Assembly: GCA_020832185.1 (NCBI GenBank)
Contig: JAFIFE010000025.1
Coordinates: 1 to 64,000, forward strand
Length of the DNA: 64,000 bases
From: Alkalibacterium sp.
GTDB taxonomy: Bacteria > Bacillota > Bacilli > Lactobacillales > Carnobacteriaceae_A
Direction of reading: 5' to 3'
Both the position numbers and the translations under genes were made by a program. The notes beneath the pieces were generated by a model. The model was not told the origin of the DNA, searched no databases, and saw only the letters and a list, made by a program, of their open reading frames with translations. Positions 56,442 to 64,000 of the stretch are shown here, piece by piece; positions within the stretch are counted from its first letter, which is position 1, and the number at the start of each line of letters is the position of its first letter.

Positions 56442-57157
56442 TATACTGATTTTAATAACATTACTGCACGAACGCTTTAAAATAAGACCTAGTCCATTAG
56501 ATTAACTCTTTCATTCTGTAATTATTTTATAATACAGTGTGGACTATTGAGGTTAGACTGACACTCATACAATGTTAATCAAACGAAAAAAGACCTCTAT
56601 ATTTTCAAGCATATACTGACGAAAAAATTCAGTCGACAGAACTAGCAAAATATAAGCTATAAAAATTTAATGGTGGTCTACCTAGGTAAGTGATCATTAA
56701 ATGTTTATAAATTCGCCAGAAATAAACTTCTTAGAAAAACTTCCACACTATCAATTTACTAGTTTATATTATATACTCGTCGACATATTATTCATAAAAT
56801 ATTCTCTGCAAATAAGAAAAGTGATTGTTGGGTATTTTGATTTTTAAAGCATCCCGTGTCCTCCACCCTCTTTTCTTAAAATAGTTTAGTTTGTAAATTA
56901 TAATCTTACAATCAATTCTTACCTGGAATTACTTAAATTTGCATGCACTTGAATGATTGATTTCTGAAAAATATCATTTCCATTTTATATAACTATCTGT
57001 ACAAAAAACAAGTAATAGACGTTCAATATTTTTAAATTAGTGATTTCCACACTTCTTAGAATCAAACTCGACTTGGCGTTCCTTCTTCATCTCTAATATT
57101 TTTGCAGCTCAGCAAAATTTATTATCTTTCGTCAATTAGTTTCTTGATCTTCGACCT
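56442..57157. other. AT-rich intergenic stretch without a supportable gene
   Basis: About 0.7 kb with no ORF of credible coding character. A weak imperfect inverted repeat (CCTAGTCCA near 56490 and TGGACTATTGAGGT near 56541) is the only structure I see. It may be decayed DNA between two unrelated units. Confidence 0.5.
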
Positions 57158-57158
57158 A

Positions 57159-57197
57159 AAAAAGCATCTGCACAGATAAAACTGTGCAGATGCTTTT
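57159..57197 (-). terminator. Terminator overlapping the ABC exporter stop codon
   Basis: AAAAGCATCTGCACAG and its complement form a 16-bp perfect stem with a 7-base loop; on the minus strand a short T run follows. The arm begins within the stop codon. Confidence 0.88.
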
Positions 57198-58932
57198 ATT
57201 TTAGAAACTGCTGATTGTACAACGTGAAGTAAGTCCCTTTGTTAGCCAACAATTCCTCATGTCTGCCTTCTTCGACGAGCTTTCCTTTGTCCAGTACCAG
57301 AATACGCTGAGCATTCTTGATTGTAGACAATCGGTGTGCGATCACTAACGTCGTTCGACCTTTGGCCAATTTCTCCATAGATTCTTTGACAATAAATTCA
57401 CTCTGATTATCCAGAGCACTTGTGGCCTCGTCCAGAATGAGGATGGGTGGATTTTTCAGGAAGACACGGGCAATACTGATCCGTTGCTTCTGTCCTCCAG
57501 ATAAACGGACCCCTCGCTGTCCGACTTCAGAGTCATACCCGTTCGGAAGTTTTGAAATAAAGTCATGCGCATTCGCCTGTTTTGCGGCTTCGATGATTTC
57601 TTCATCTGTCACAGACTGTTTTCCATAGCGAATATTGTCTTTGATCGATCCCGAGAAAAGATAAATATCCTGCTGGACCAGTCCCATTTTCGATCGAATG
57701 AAGGATAAATCCATTTCCCTCACATCATACCCATCGATTAGCAGTCGTCCTTTGGAAACATCATAAAATCGCGGGATAAGTTTACTGATCGTTGATTTAC
57801 CAACGCCAGAGGCTCCGACTAGAGCCACATATTCTCCTGGTTTGATTGTAAGGTTCAGTTCTTCAAAGACTGTTTCATTTGTCTCATTGTAAGAAAACCC
57901 GACCTCTTCAAACGTCACTTCGCCTTCTAAATCAGCGGGAGTAACTGGATTAACAGGGTTTCTAATCTCCGATGTTGTATGGAGCAGTTCACTAAAGCGC
58001 TGAAAGCCCGTGAACGCATCTTGAAGCATCGTGCTGAACACCAGCATGCGTCTGATCGGTGCGACCAGAAATTCGATGTACAGCATAAACGCCAGTAAGT
58101 CAGGAAGAAGCAAGTCTTCTCCTATGATAAAAGTGGCTCCTACCAACACGACAGCGATCGTGATCAGACAAATAAACGCTTCAACCCCACTGTAGAGCGC
58201 TGTTTCAACTTTATATGTCTGTCTTCTGCTCTCAAGGAAGCGATTGTTCTGGTGGTTAAATTTATCCACTTCTACCTGTTCATTTGAAAATGACTGTACT
58301 TCACGTATTCCGGCCAGGCTATCTTCAACCTGATTATGGATGTCAGCCATCTTGTTCTTATTATCCAGCATGGTTCGGTTCATGAATGTATTACAGATGT
58401 ACGTAAACACGGCCATGAACGGGAGAAAGAATAAAATGATTAATGTCAGTCTCGCATTTATCAGCAGCAATATAGTGACTGCGCCGATAAACCTCAGTCC
58501 AAAGAGTATAATATCTTCGATTCCATGGTGGTAAACCTCTGAAATAGAGTACAAATCATTTCCGATCCGACTCATAAGCTCCCCTGTCTTGACTTTGTCG
58601 AAGTAGCTGAATGACAGGGTCTGAATATGTTCAAACAGCTCGCTGCGAAGGTCACGCTCCATCTGGGCGCCCAGCATATGCCCTTTGTAATCCAGCAGAA
58701 ACGAACTGAGCTGCTGTAACGCGGCCAGTATGAGCATGAGCAGCCCATATCCCAGGACCTGATTTTGAGCCTCCGTCAGGTCTCCCGAAAGCACTTCACC
58801 GGTAATGTGACGCACGAGCAGAGGGAAAATAAGCGCTAGTATAGTTGATATAGCAGCATAACTGAGTACGAAACTCAGCTGTTTAAGATATGGACGATAG
58901 TATGATATAAAATGTTTAATTGGAAATTTCAT
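57196..58932 (-). CDS. ABC exporter (membrane domain plus ATPase, half-transporter)
   Basis: A 578-residue type IV ABC half-transporter of the MsbA/BmrA group. Six membrane helices occupy about 1-310. The ATPase domain has Walker A GASGVGKST, Q loop VQQDIYLFSG, signature LSGGQKQR, Walker B ILILDEATSALD and H-loop IAHRLST. It would act as a homodimer exporting a drug, lipid or peptide. Its upstream region has a good promoter, a 19-codon leader ORF and a hairpin covering the ribosome binding site, suggesting drug-induced translation attenuation. Confidence 0.93.
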   Translation of the reverse strand: MKFPIKHFISYYRPYLKQLSFVLSYAAISTILALIFPLLVRHITGEVLSGDLTEAQNQVLGYGLLMLILAALQQLSSFLLDYKGHMLGAQMERDLRSELFEHIQTLSFSYFDKVKTGELMSRIGNDLYSISEVYHHGIEDIILFGLRFIGAVTILLLINARLTLIILFFLPFMAVFTYICNTFMNRTMLDNKNKMADIHNQVEDSLAGIREVQSFSNEQVEVDKFNHQNNRFLESRRQTYKVETALYSGVEAFICLITIAVVLVGATFIIGEDLLLPDLLAFMLYIEFLVAPIRRMLVFSTMLQDAFTGFQRFSELLHTTSEIRNPVNPVTPADLEGEVTFEEVGFSYNETNETVFEELNLTIKPGEYVALVGASGVGKSTISKLIPRFYDVSKGRLLIDGYDVREMDLSFIRSKMGLVQQDIYLFSGSIKDNIRYGKQSVTDEEIIEAAKQANAHDFISKLPNGYDSEVGQRGVRLSGGQKQRISIARVFLKNPPILILDEATSALDNQSEFIVKESMEKLAKGRTTLVIAHRLSTIKNAQRILVLDKGKLVEEGRHEELLANKGTYFTLYNQQFLK

Positions 58933-58944
58933 TCAATATTTAAT

Positions 58945-58979
58945 CCCTTTCAGTATATGTTTTTTTCATATACAAAGGG
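58945..58979 (-). promoter_or_regulatory. Hairpin masking the ABC exporter ribosome binding site
   Basis: In the minus-strand transcript CCCTTTGTATATG pairs with CATATAC-TG-AAAGGG: 13 base pairs with a two-base bulge around an A7 loop. The AAAGGG in the 3' arm is the only Shine-Dalgarno candidate before the ATG at 58932. The arm CCCTT could instead pair with AAGGG inside the leader ORF. Confidence 0.6.
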
Positions 58980-58994
58980 CGATGAGCCGTCTAC

Positions 58995-59054
58995 CTATAA
59001 GTTAGAAAGGTCCTCCCCTTCGTACGCTGCGGCATTCATCATTGTCTGGGCCAT
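58995..59054 (-). CDS. 19-codon leader ORF upstream of the ABC exporter
   Basis: The ORF encodes MAQTMMNAAAYEGEDLSNL, starting 9 bases after an AAAGGA site and about 25 bases after the predicted transcription start. It ends 16 bases before the SD-masking hairpin. It is too short for a normal gene; the arrangement resembles leader peptides of inducible resistance genes and BmrB before the B. subtilis BmrCD exporter. Alternatively it could be a small exported peptide. Confidence 0.55.
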   Translation of the reverse strand: MAQTMMNAAAYEGEDLSNL

Positions 59055-59085
59055 GTGAACCATTCCTTTCGTTTAAGTTCATATA

Positions 59086-59114
59086 ATCATAACGCATTGA
59101 AAAAAATCATTCAA
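59086..59114 (-). promoter_or_regulatory. Promoter of the leader-ABC exporter unit
   Basis: Minus strand: -35 TTGAAT (59109-59114), 17-base spacer (59092-59108), -10 TATGAT (59086-59091). It is close to the SigA consensus and gives a 5' end about 25 bases before the leader ATG. Confidence 0.75.
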
Positions 59115-59143
59115 CTGATTTCGCATTATTTTGAAAGCAAGAA

Positions 59144-59180
59144 GTAAAAACCGATCATGCTTAAAAACATGACCGGTTGT
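59144..59180 (-). terminator. Terminator after the chemotaxis receptor gene
   Basis: AACCGGTCATG / CATGATCGGTT stem (11 bp, one wobble) followed by a T run on the minus strand, just after the stop at 59186. Confidence 0.85.
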
Positions 59181-59185
59181 TTGAC

Positions 59186-61198
59186 TTAAGATTTAAATCG
59201 TTCGATTTGCTGAACAAGATGTTCACTTGATATCTGCAGATCCTCTGCAGAGGAAGTAATCGTCTCTAAAGCTGTTAACTGCTCACTGGCTGATGCACTT
59301 ACCTCTTCTGAAGCTGCTGCTGTTTCTTCCATCACGACTGCAATCTCCGATATAGACGAGACGACTTTTTCTTTATTTTTTTCGATCCCCTCAATATGCT
59401 CGGTCATTTCTGAAACAAGTGTGCTCATCTCTGTATTCCGTTTGGCGATTTCAGAGAATGCGGTCACTGTTTTTTCTGTGATTGCATACTGCTCTGTTGA
59501 AAGTTTTCGTGCATTGCCCATTTCAGCTGAAGCGTTTAGAGCTTTTTCTTGAATATCGACAATAGAACGTCTGATTTCATCTGTGGCCCCGGCTGCTTCT
59601 TCTGCGAGTTTTCGCACTTCTTCTGCTACCACTGCAAATCCACGGCCGTCTTCTCCTGCTCGTGCAGCCTCGATCGAAGCGTTTAAAGCAAGTAAATTAG
59701 TCTGTTCGGATATGGAGGCAATTGTACTCACAACTGACGAAATCTCAATCATACGCTCAGATAACTCCTGAACTACATTTTCGACGCGCCCGATTACTCC
59801 ATCTGTCTGTTCTGCTTTAATTTTCAATATACTTGTTTGCTCACTGCCGTTTTTATTTGTTTCATCTACTTTTTTAGACTGCTGGTCTAGCGAAGATGAA
59901 ATAATTGATAAAGCGGTCAATTGTTCAGAGAGCTCAGTAGTCTTCACTGACGACTCTTCAACGGATGCTGCAGCGGTAGTGGTGCCTTCTGCCACATCTT
60001 CGATCGCCCGGTTGATTTCTTCAGTCGACGCCATTGTTTCTTCAGAAATAGCACTTAATTGTGAGACCGCATCAGATGAAATATGGACCGATTCACGCAC
60101 CGACTCTACAAGGTCACTCAAATTGGTGACCATAACATTGAAACTTGTTGTCAGTTCCCCTGTTTCGTCTTTTGAATTAACTGATAGATGACGTGATAAA
60201 TCGCCTTCCGCCACTTGTCTGACTTCTTCATTAAGCGCACGGATCGGTTTCGATATACGCGAAGCTACGAAAAACATCAAAGCAGCTGTAAGAAGCACGA
60301 GAAGCCCGGCAATTATGATGATATTTCTAAGCAGTGTATTGATTCCGGCATAGACTTCCGATGAAGGAAGCACGAGACCCAGTATCCAGCCATTCTGTTC
60401 TAATGGGATATAAGAAACGACTGCGTCCCCATCAGAAAAAGTCACTTGGGTGGTCCCACTGCTATCGAATTCATTACTTATCGCTGCCAAAACTGGATCG
60501 TCCTCAAGCGATTCAGCGTCACGGTGAGCCAGGAATCCACCTGTTTCATCCATTAAAAAGGCCCATCCATCTTCTCCTACTTCGAGTTCCTGTGCCATTC
60601 TTTGGATGTTTGCGGCATCCATATCACTAGAAATCACACCCTGAAGCGTACCATCTGCTTCATAAAAAGGGATACTCGTTGTGACGAGGACAGTATCCAG
60701 TGCCTCATCAAAGTATGGCGCAGTCCAAGTGGCCCCACCATTTTCCACTCCTGCTACATACCACTCCTGAGTTGGGTAATCATAATCTGTTGTTTCGTAT
60801 TCATCAGTAAACACGACTGCCTCGCCGTCTTGATAGCTATACGGTCCAAAATAATCTACCTCTTCATCGTAAGCGAATGGCTCAAACCACACACCAATAC
60901 CAAATGTTGCGTCATTCAACCCGACCAGTCGCTCCTGTAAGGCTATATAGGCATCCTGATCCAGTTCTGTTCCTTCTTCGCCCACTATTTCCGCAAGTGT
61001 TTCTCCGATGCGCTGGTGCTCCGAGAGTTGCAGCTCCATGTCCCCTGCTGTTTCTCCTGCCTGATGAGCAAGACGTCCTTCTATTTGTTCTTCAATTTCT
61101 CCTTTTGCAAAACTGTAACTTATACCCGTGATAAGCGCTACAATCACAATCATGATTGGTATAAAACTAAGTATTTTTGTGCGAATCGATAGTTTCAC
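59186..61198 (-). CDS. Methyl-accepting chemotaxis protein with dCache sensor
   Basis: A 670-residue transmembrane receptor. Membrane helix at about 10-30, a double-Cache extracellular sensor (about 35-270, including [19 protein letters not shown]), second helix at about 278-300, HAMP, then the cytoplasmic signalling domain with the hairpin tip [20 protein letters not shown]. It would signal to CheA and implies that the organism is motile. The likely start is a GTG at 61198, 7 bases after AAGGGGG; the longer reading starts before that site. A possible SigD-type promoter (TTAA, 15 bases, AACGATAG) lies 61225-61260; uncertain. Confidence 0.92.
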   Translation of the reverse strand: MKLSIRTKILSFIPIMIVIVALITGISYSFAKGEIEEQIEGRLAHQAGETAGDMELQLSEHQRIGETLAEIVGEEGTELDQDAYIALQERLVGLNDATFGIGVWFEPFAYDEEVDYFGPYSYQDGEAVVFTDEYETTDYDYPTQEWYVAGVENGGATWTAPYFDEALDTVLVTTSIPFYEADGTLQGVISSDMDAANIQRMAQELEVGEDGWAFLMDETGGFLAHRDAESLEDDPVLAAISNEFDSSGTTQVTFSDGDAVVSYIPLEQNGWILGLVLPSSEVYAGINTLLRNIIIIAGLLVLLTAALMFFVASRISKPIRALNEEVRQVAEGDLSRHLSVNSKDETGELTTSFNVMVTNLSDLVESVRESVHISSDAVSQLSAISEETMASTEEINRAIEDVAEGTTTAAASVEESSVKTTELSEQLTALSIISSSLDQQSKKVDETNKNGSEQTSILKIKAEQTDGVIGRVENVVQELSERMIEISSVVSTIASISEQTNLLALNASIEAARAGEDGRGFAVVAEEVRKLAEEAAGATDEIRRSIVDIQEKALNASAEMGNARKLSTEQYAITEKTVTAFSEIAKRNTEMSTLVSEMTEHIEGIEKNKEKVVSSISEIAVVMEETAAASEEVSASASEQLTALETITSSAEDLQISSEHLVQQIERFKS

Positions 61199-61467
61199 TA
61201 CTTTTCCCCCTTTTGTTTCTACACTATTCACTATCGTTCGTAAAAGGAGTCAGTTAATAGCACTATCGTTATTTATACATTTCAAATTTATCAGTTTCAT
61301 ATTTCAGACATAACTTTAATCGCTTACATTAAGGCCTTTTCATATATATAAGGAGATATAATTGACGGAATCGCAATGTCTGTTATGGTAATTTATTCAA
61401 TAATATAACTATTTTATTCAATTAGTTATTATATTGTACAGCACTTTGGAATCGATTATACTTAACG

Positions 61468-61511
61468 ACAAAAAAACGGTTCAGCTCAGTAATACCAAGC
61501 CAAACCGGTTA
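61468..61511 (-). terminator. Terminator after the phosphonate importer operon
   Basis: An imperfect stem with AACCGGTT/AACCGTT base and GCT/AGC core, then a run of seven T on the minus strand, 23 bases after the phnE stop. The rest of 61199-61533 holds only the MCP upstream region. Confidence 0.75.
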
Positions 61512-61533
61512 ATTATTTAATAGAGCCCTGTTC

Positions 61534-62346
61534 TTATCCGTTGACCAGTTTTCCACGTAATTTATTGGAGAAAATCTCTACTGCCAAGATCAGTATAACC
61601 AGTCCGATCAAAATCGATCCGACTTCATTCCAGCGATAGGCACGCATGGCGAAGATCAATGGGGCACCGATTCCTCCGGCTCCAACTAATCCTAAAATCG
61701 TTGCGTCTCGAAGGTTCATATCATAACGGTAAATCGTTACGGACAGGAAGTTCGAGAACAGCTGAGGCATAATTCCATAACGAATTTTTTCGTAAGTGGT
61801 ACACCCCATAGACGTCATTGCTTCAAGTATACCTCGGTCAAGGTTTTCGATAACATCGACGTATAAACGGGAGATCATTCCGATAGACGTTAGGGACATA
61901 GTCAGCACACCAGCATAAGGGCCCGGACCTGTAACGCGAATGAACATCAGTCCATACACCAAAGATGGAATTGTTCTAATAAAGATTACAACCAATCGTG
62001 TAATGAAAGCCACAGGTTTAGACACTACACTTGGTGACATTAAAAACGATATAGGGATAGCCAGAAACGATCCGAAAATCGTTCCCAGGAAGGCAATCGC
62101 TATCGTTTCAAACAGCAGATAGGGTACGCCGCCTCCAGATGTGAAATCAAGTAAGAACTCCAGGTCTGGTGTCAGTATTCCAAGAACGATGTTTGACGCT
62201 ATATCAAGCCCACGCTGACTGAACCCAGTAATATTCACGCCTAATATAGACCATACCAAAAGAGCAGTTAAAATTAGGCCGATCGTTGATAAATACAGTT
62301 TACGGTTTGGTTCTTTTTCTAATTGCACTTGAATTGTTTTGTTCAT
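61534..62346 (-). CDS. phnE: Phosphonate-type ABC importer permease
   Basis: A 270-residue permease with about six helices. Family segments are RTIPSLVYGLMF and the EAA-like loop GILEAMTSMGCTTYEKIRYGI, and ATILGLVGAGGIGAPL near the end. It is the second of two adjacent PhnE-type permeases (16 bp apart), likely forming a heterodimer. Phosphonate, phosphite or a related phosphorus compound is the expected substrate. Confidence 0.93.
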   Translation of the reverse strand: MNKTIQVQLEKEPNRKLYLSTIGLILTALLVWSILGVNITGFSQRGLDIASNIVLGILTPDLEFLLDFTSGGGVPYLLFETIAIAFLGTIFGSFLAIPISFLMSPSVVSKPVAFITRLVVIFIRTIPSLVYGLMFIRVTGPGPYAGVLTMSLTSIGMISRLYVDVIENLDRGILEAMTSMGCTTYEKIRYGIMPQLFSNFLSVTIYRYDMNLRDATILGLVGAGGIGAPLIFAMRAYRWNEVGSILIGLVILILAVEIFSNKLRGKLVNG

Positions 62347-62362
62347 TTTTATCTGCTCCTTC

Positions 62363-63190
62363 CTAGGTCAATTTCATTCGGAAATATTCACTGATACGTT
62401 CAATCACAAAAACAACGAGCATGAGAATAAGCAGAACCATTCCGACACTCTGGTAATCTCTCCATCCAAGTCGTTCGTCAAGTAGAAGTCCGACACCTCC
62501 GGCTCCTACATATCCTAAAATAGCAGCGTAACGGATATTCCCTTCAAATGCATAAAGGGAAACCGACAGATAAGTCGGCAGGATATCTGGAATAATTGCA
62601 TAACGGAATGCTTCTACTTTTGACAAACCCATAGATTCGTGTGCTTCAAACGCTCCCATGTCGACACTCTCAATATGTTCGTACATCAGCTTTCCAATAT
62701 AAGACAATGTAAACAGAAATATCGCAACAGTTCCTGCCATTGTGCCCAGTCCAAAGATAAATGTGGCAATCAGAGCTGAGACTAGCGTTGGCAGTGTTCT
62801 TAAAATACTTAGAGCAAGCTTGAAAAATCCATTTAAAACACGGTTTCTAATAATATTACTGGAAGATAGTAGTGCAAATGGTATCGCCAATACAGCCCCC
62901 GCTATTGAACCTAATAAAGACATTTGAATCGTATCAAATAGCGGTCCCCAGATATTATCTAAAAAATTGAAATTAGGCGGGAACATATCAAGCAAGATAA
63001 CAATAAACTGATTGCCTCGCGTACGAATAACAGATAGATCTACATTCGTTACTTCCCAGGATATGACCGTAACAATCAAAACGATCAGCAGAATCAGAGG
63101 TGTTCGTGATGCACGTTTGGTTACTTCTTTTCCATTCGATAAGGTATATGTTTTGGGTTTGAAAATCTTATCATAAAACGTTTCGTTCAT
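62363..63190 (-). CDS. phnE: Phosphonate-type ABC importer permease
   Basis: About 275 residues. RTLPTLVSALIATFIFG and GAFEAHESMGLSKVEAFRYAI correspond to the paired segments in the downstream permease. The start at 63190 has a strong AAGGAGGGG site 8 bases upstream; the longer reading starts inside phnC. phnC ends 14 bp before it. Confidence 0.92.
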   Translation of the reverse strand: MNETFYDKIFKPKTYTLSNGKEVTKRASRTPLILLIVLIVTVISWEVTNVDLSVIRTRGNQFIVILLDMFPPNFNFLDNIWGPLFDTIQMSLLGSIAGAVLAIPFALLSSSNIIRNRVLNGFFKLALSILRTLPTLVSALIATFIFGLGTMAGTVAIFLFTLSYIGKLMYEHIESVDMGAFEAHESMGLSKVEAFRYAIIPDILPTYLSVSLYAFEGNIRYAAILGYVGAGGVGLLLDERLGWRDYQSVGMVLLILMLVVFVIERISEYFRMKLT

Positions 63191-63203
63191 AGTCGTCCCC
63201 TCC

Positions 63204-63983
63204 TTAAATATCTGCTTCTTCGGGATCATCCGCTTTAGGAATATTTTCAACACTGCCGTAAATCTGATTTAAGACATCTTGAGATACTTCTTCAGATTTC
63301 CCGTCATAGACGATTTCTCCCTGACGAATGCCAATGACACGGTCTGCATATTCAAGCGCCAGTTCAACGTGGTGAATATTGATCAGGATAGACATGTTTG
63401 TTTCTTTATTGATTTTTTTAAAGTCATCCATAACGACTTTAGCTGTAACCGGGTCAAGTGAGGCCACGGGTTCATCTGCCAAGATAATATCAGGATGCTG
63501 AGCGATTGTACGGGCTAACGCCACACGCTGCTGCTGGCCGCCAGACAGCTGATCCACTCGGTTATACGCTTTATCTAATATGCCCACTTTGTCTAAGGCT
63601 TCTAATGCATCGATTTTTTTCTCTTTTGGAAACAATCCCAGCAACTTTCTCCACCAGGCAAGATCAGGGACAGTAGAAATCAGTACATTATTGATCACAG
63701 AGGTACGGGTCACCAAGTTGAATGACTGGAAAATCATTCCAATTTTACGACGGAATGAACGGACTTGTTTGCCTTTTAACTTCCCGACATCCACTCCGTT
63801 GACCATCAATGTCCCTTCATTGATTTCATGCATCCGGTTGATACAACGGATCAAGGTAGACTTGCCCGCTCCAGATAAGCCGATGATCGCTACAAATTCA
63901 CCTTGATCGATCGTTAAGTTTATATCCTTTAAGGCAGTGACCCCGTTCGGATACGTTTTATTTACATCTTTAAATTCTATCAT
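63204..63983 (-). CDS. phnC: Phosphonate-type ABC importer ATPase
   Basis: A 259-residue ATPase. Walker A GLSGAGKST, Q loop IFQSFNLV, signature LSGGQQQR, Walker B IILADEPVASLDP and H-loop NIHHVE. It powers the two PhnE permeases. The binding-protein gene phnD is not in the window and is probably just beyond the right edge, upstream in the operon. The protein starts 17 bases before the window end. Confidence 0.94.
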   Translation of the reverse strand: MIEFKDVNKTYPNGVTALKDINLTIDQGEFVAIIGLSGAGKSTLIRCINRMHEINEGTLMVNGVDVGKLKGKQVRSFRRKIGMIFQSFNLVTRTSVINNVLISTVPDLAWWRKLLGLFPKEKKIDALEALDKVGILDKAYNRVDQLSGGQQQRVALARTIAQHPDIILADEPVASLDPVTAKVVMDDFKKINKETNMSILINIHHVELALEYADRVIGIRQGEIVYDGKSEEVSQDVLNQIYGSVENIPKADDPEEADI

Positions 63984-64000
63984 AGTCGCCTTGTTCCTCT

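Noticed and set aside
56480-56560. Insertion sequence remnant suggested by an imperfect inverted repeat
   Set aside because: Match is short and interrupted, with no transposase fragment between or around it.

Overview
The window comes from a low-GC Gram-positive bacterium, most likely a motile member of the Lactobacillales (Carnobacteriaceae-like, for example Alkalibacterium or Marinilactibacillus; this placement is inference). The clues are a class II HMG-CoA reductase, a class III fructose-1,6-bisphosphatase, YesM/YesN-type two-component regulation, AT-rich intergenic DNA with GGAGG ribosome binding sites, and a methyl-accepting chemotaxis protein. No CRISPR array, prophage, rRNA or intact insertion sequence was seen.

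Layout. 0.4-5.9 kb holds housekeeping and accessory single genes: a P-loop kinase, an SDR, an aldo/keto reductase, an Ig-like lipoprotein, a tRNA-Val and mvaA. 6.0-26.3 kb is a minus-strand xyloglucan utilisation locus. It encodes a secreted GH5-CBM_X2-CBM46 endoglucanase and cytoplasmic GH42 beta-galactosidase, GH31 alpha-xylosidase, GH1 6-phospho-beta-glucosidase and a ROK (BglK-like) kinase. An oligosaccharide ABC importer without its own ATPase follows, then a sensing operon (GH95 protein, YesM kinase, YesN regulator, YesL-family protein, lipoprotein). 26.4-29.8 kb holds a MATE exporter, a VOC protein, an isochorismatase-type hydrolase and a 62-residue membrane protein.

29.9-56.4 kb is a large pectin/uronate locus. 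A minus-strand run goes from the ABC permease and binding protein through GH105, GH28, an esterase, a pectinesterase, GH43 and uronate enzymes (udh-like, uxaE, uxaC, uxuA, uxuB, kduI, kduD). After a terminator come fbp, kdgA and kdgK. On the other side lie a membrane-anchored AraC regulator, a TIM-barrel isomerase, an SGNH acetylesterase, and the partner permease on the opposite strand. None of its polysaccharide-active enzymes has a signal peptide, so it looks built to import oligogalacturonides and degrade them inside the cell to 2-keto-3-deoxygluconate, then pyruvate and glyceraldehyde-3-phosphate.

57.2-64 kb holds an ABC exporter preceded by a promoter, a 19-codon leader ORF and an SD-masking hairpin, then a chemotaxis receptor and the phnC-phnE-phnE part of a phosphonate-type importer running off the right edge.

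How it works together: both sugar loci pair a lipoprotein-fed, ATPase-less importer with intracellular glycosidases, both carry CcpA-type cre sites, and both have a strong hairpin just after the binding-protein gene. The most interesting points are the apparent PTS-independent phospho-beta-glucoside route, the leader-controlled ABC exporter, and the 16-bp element shared by the two separated permease promoters.
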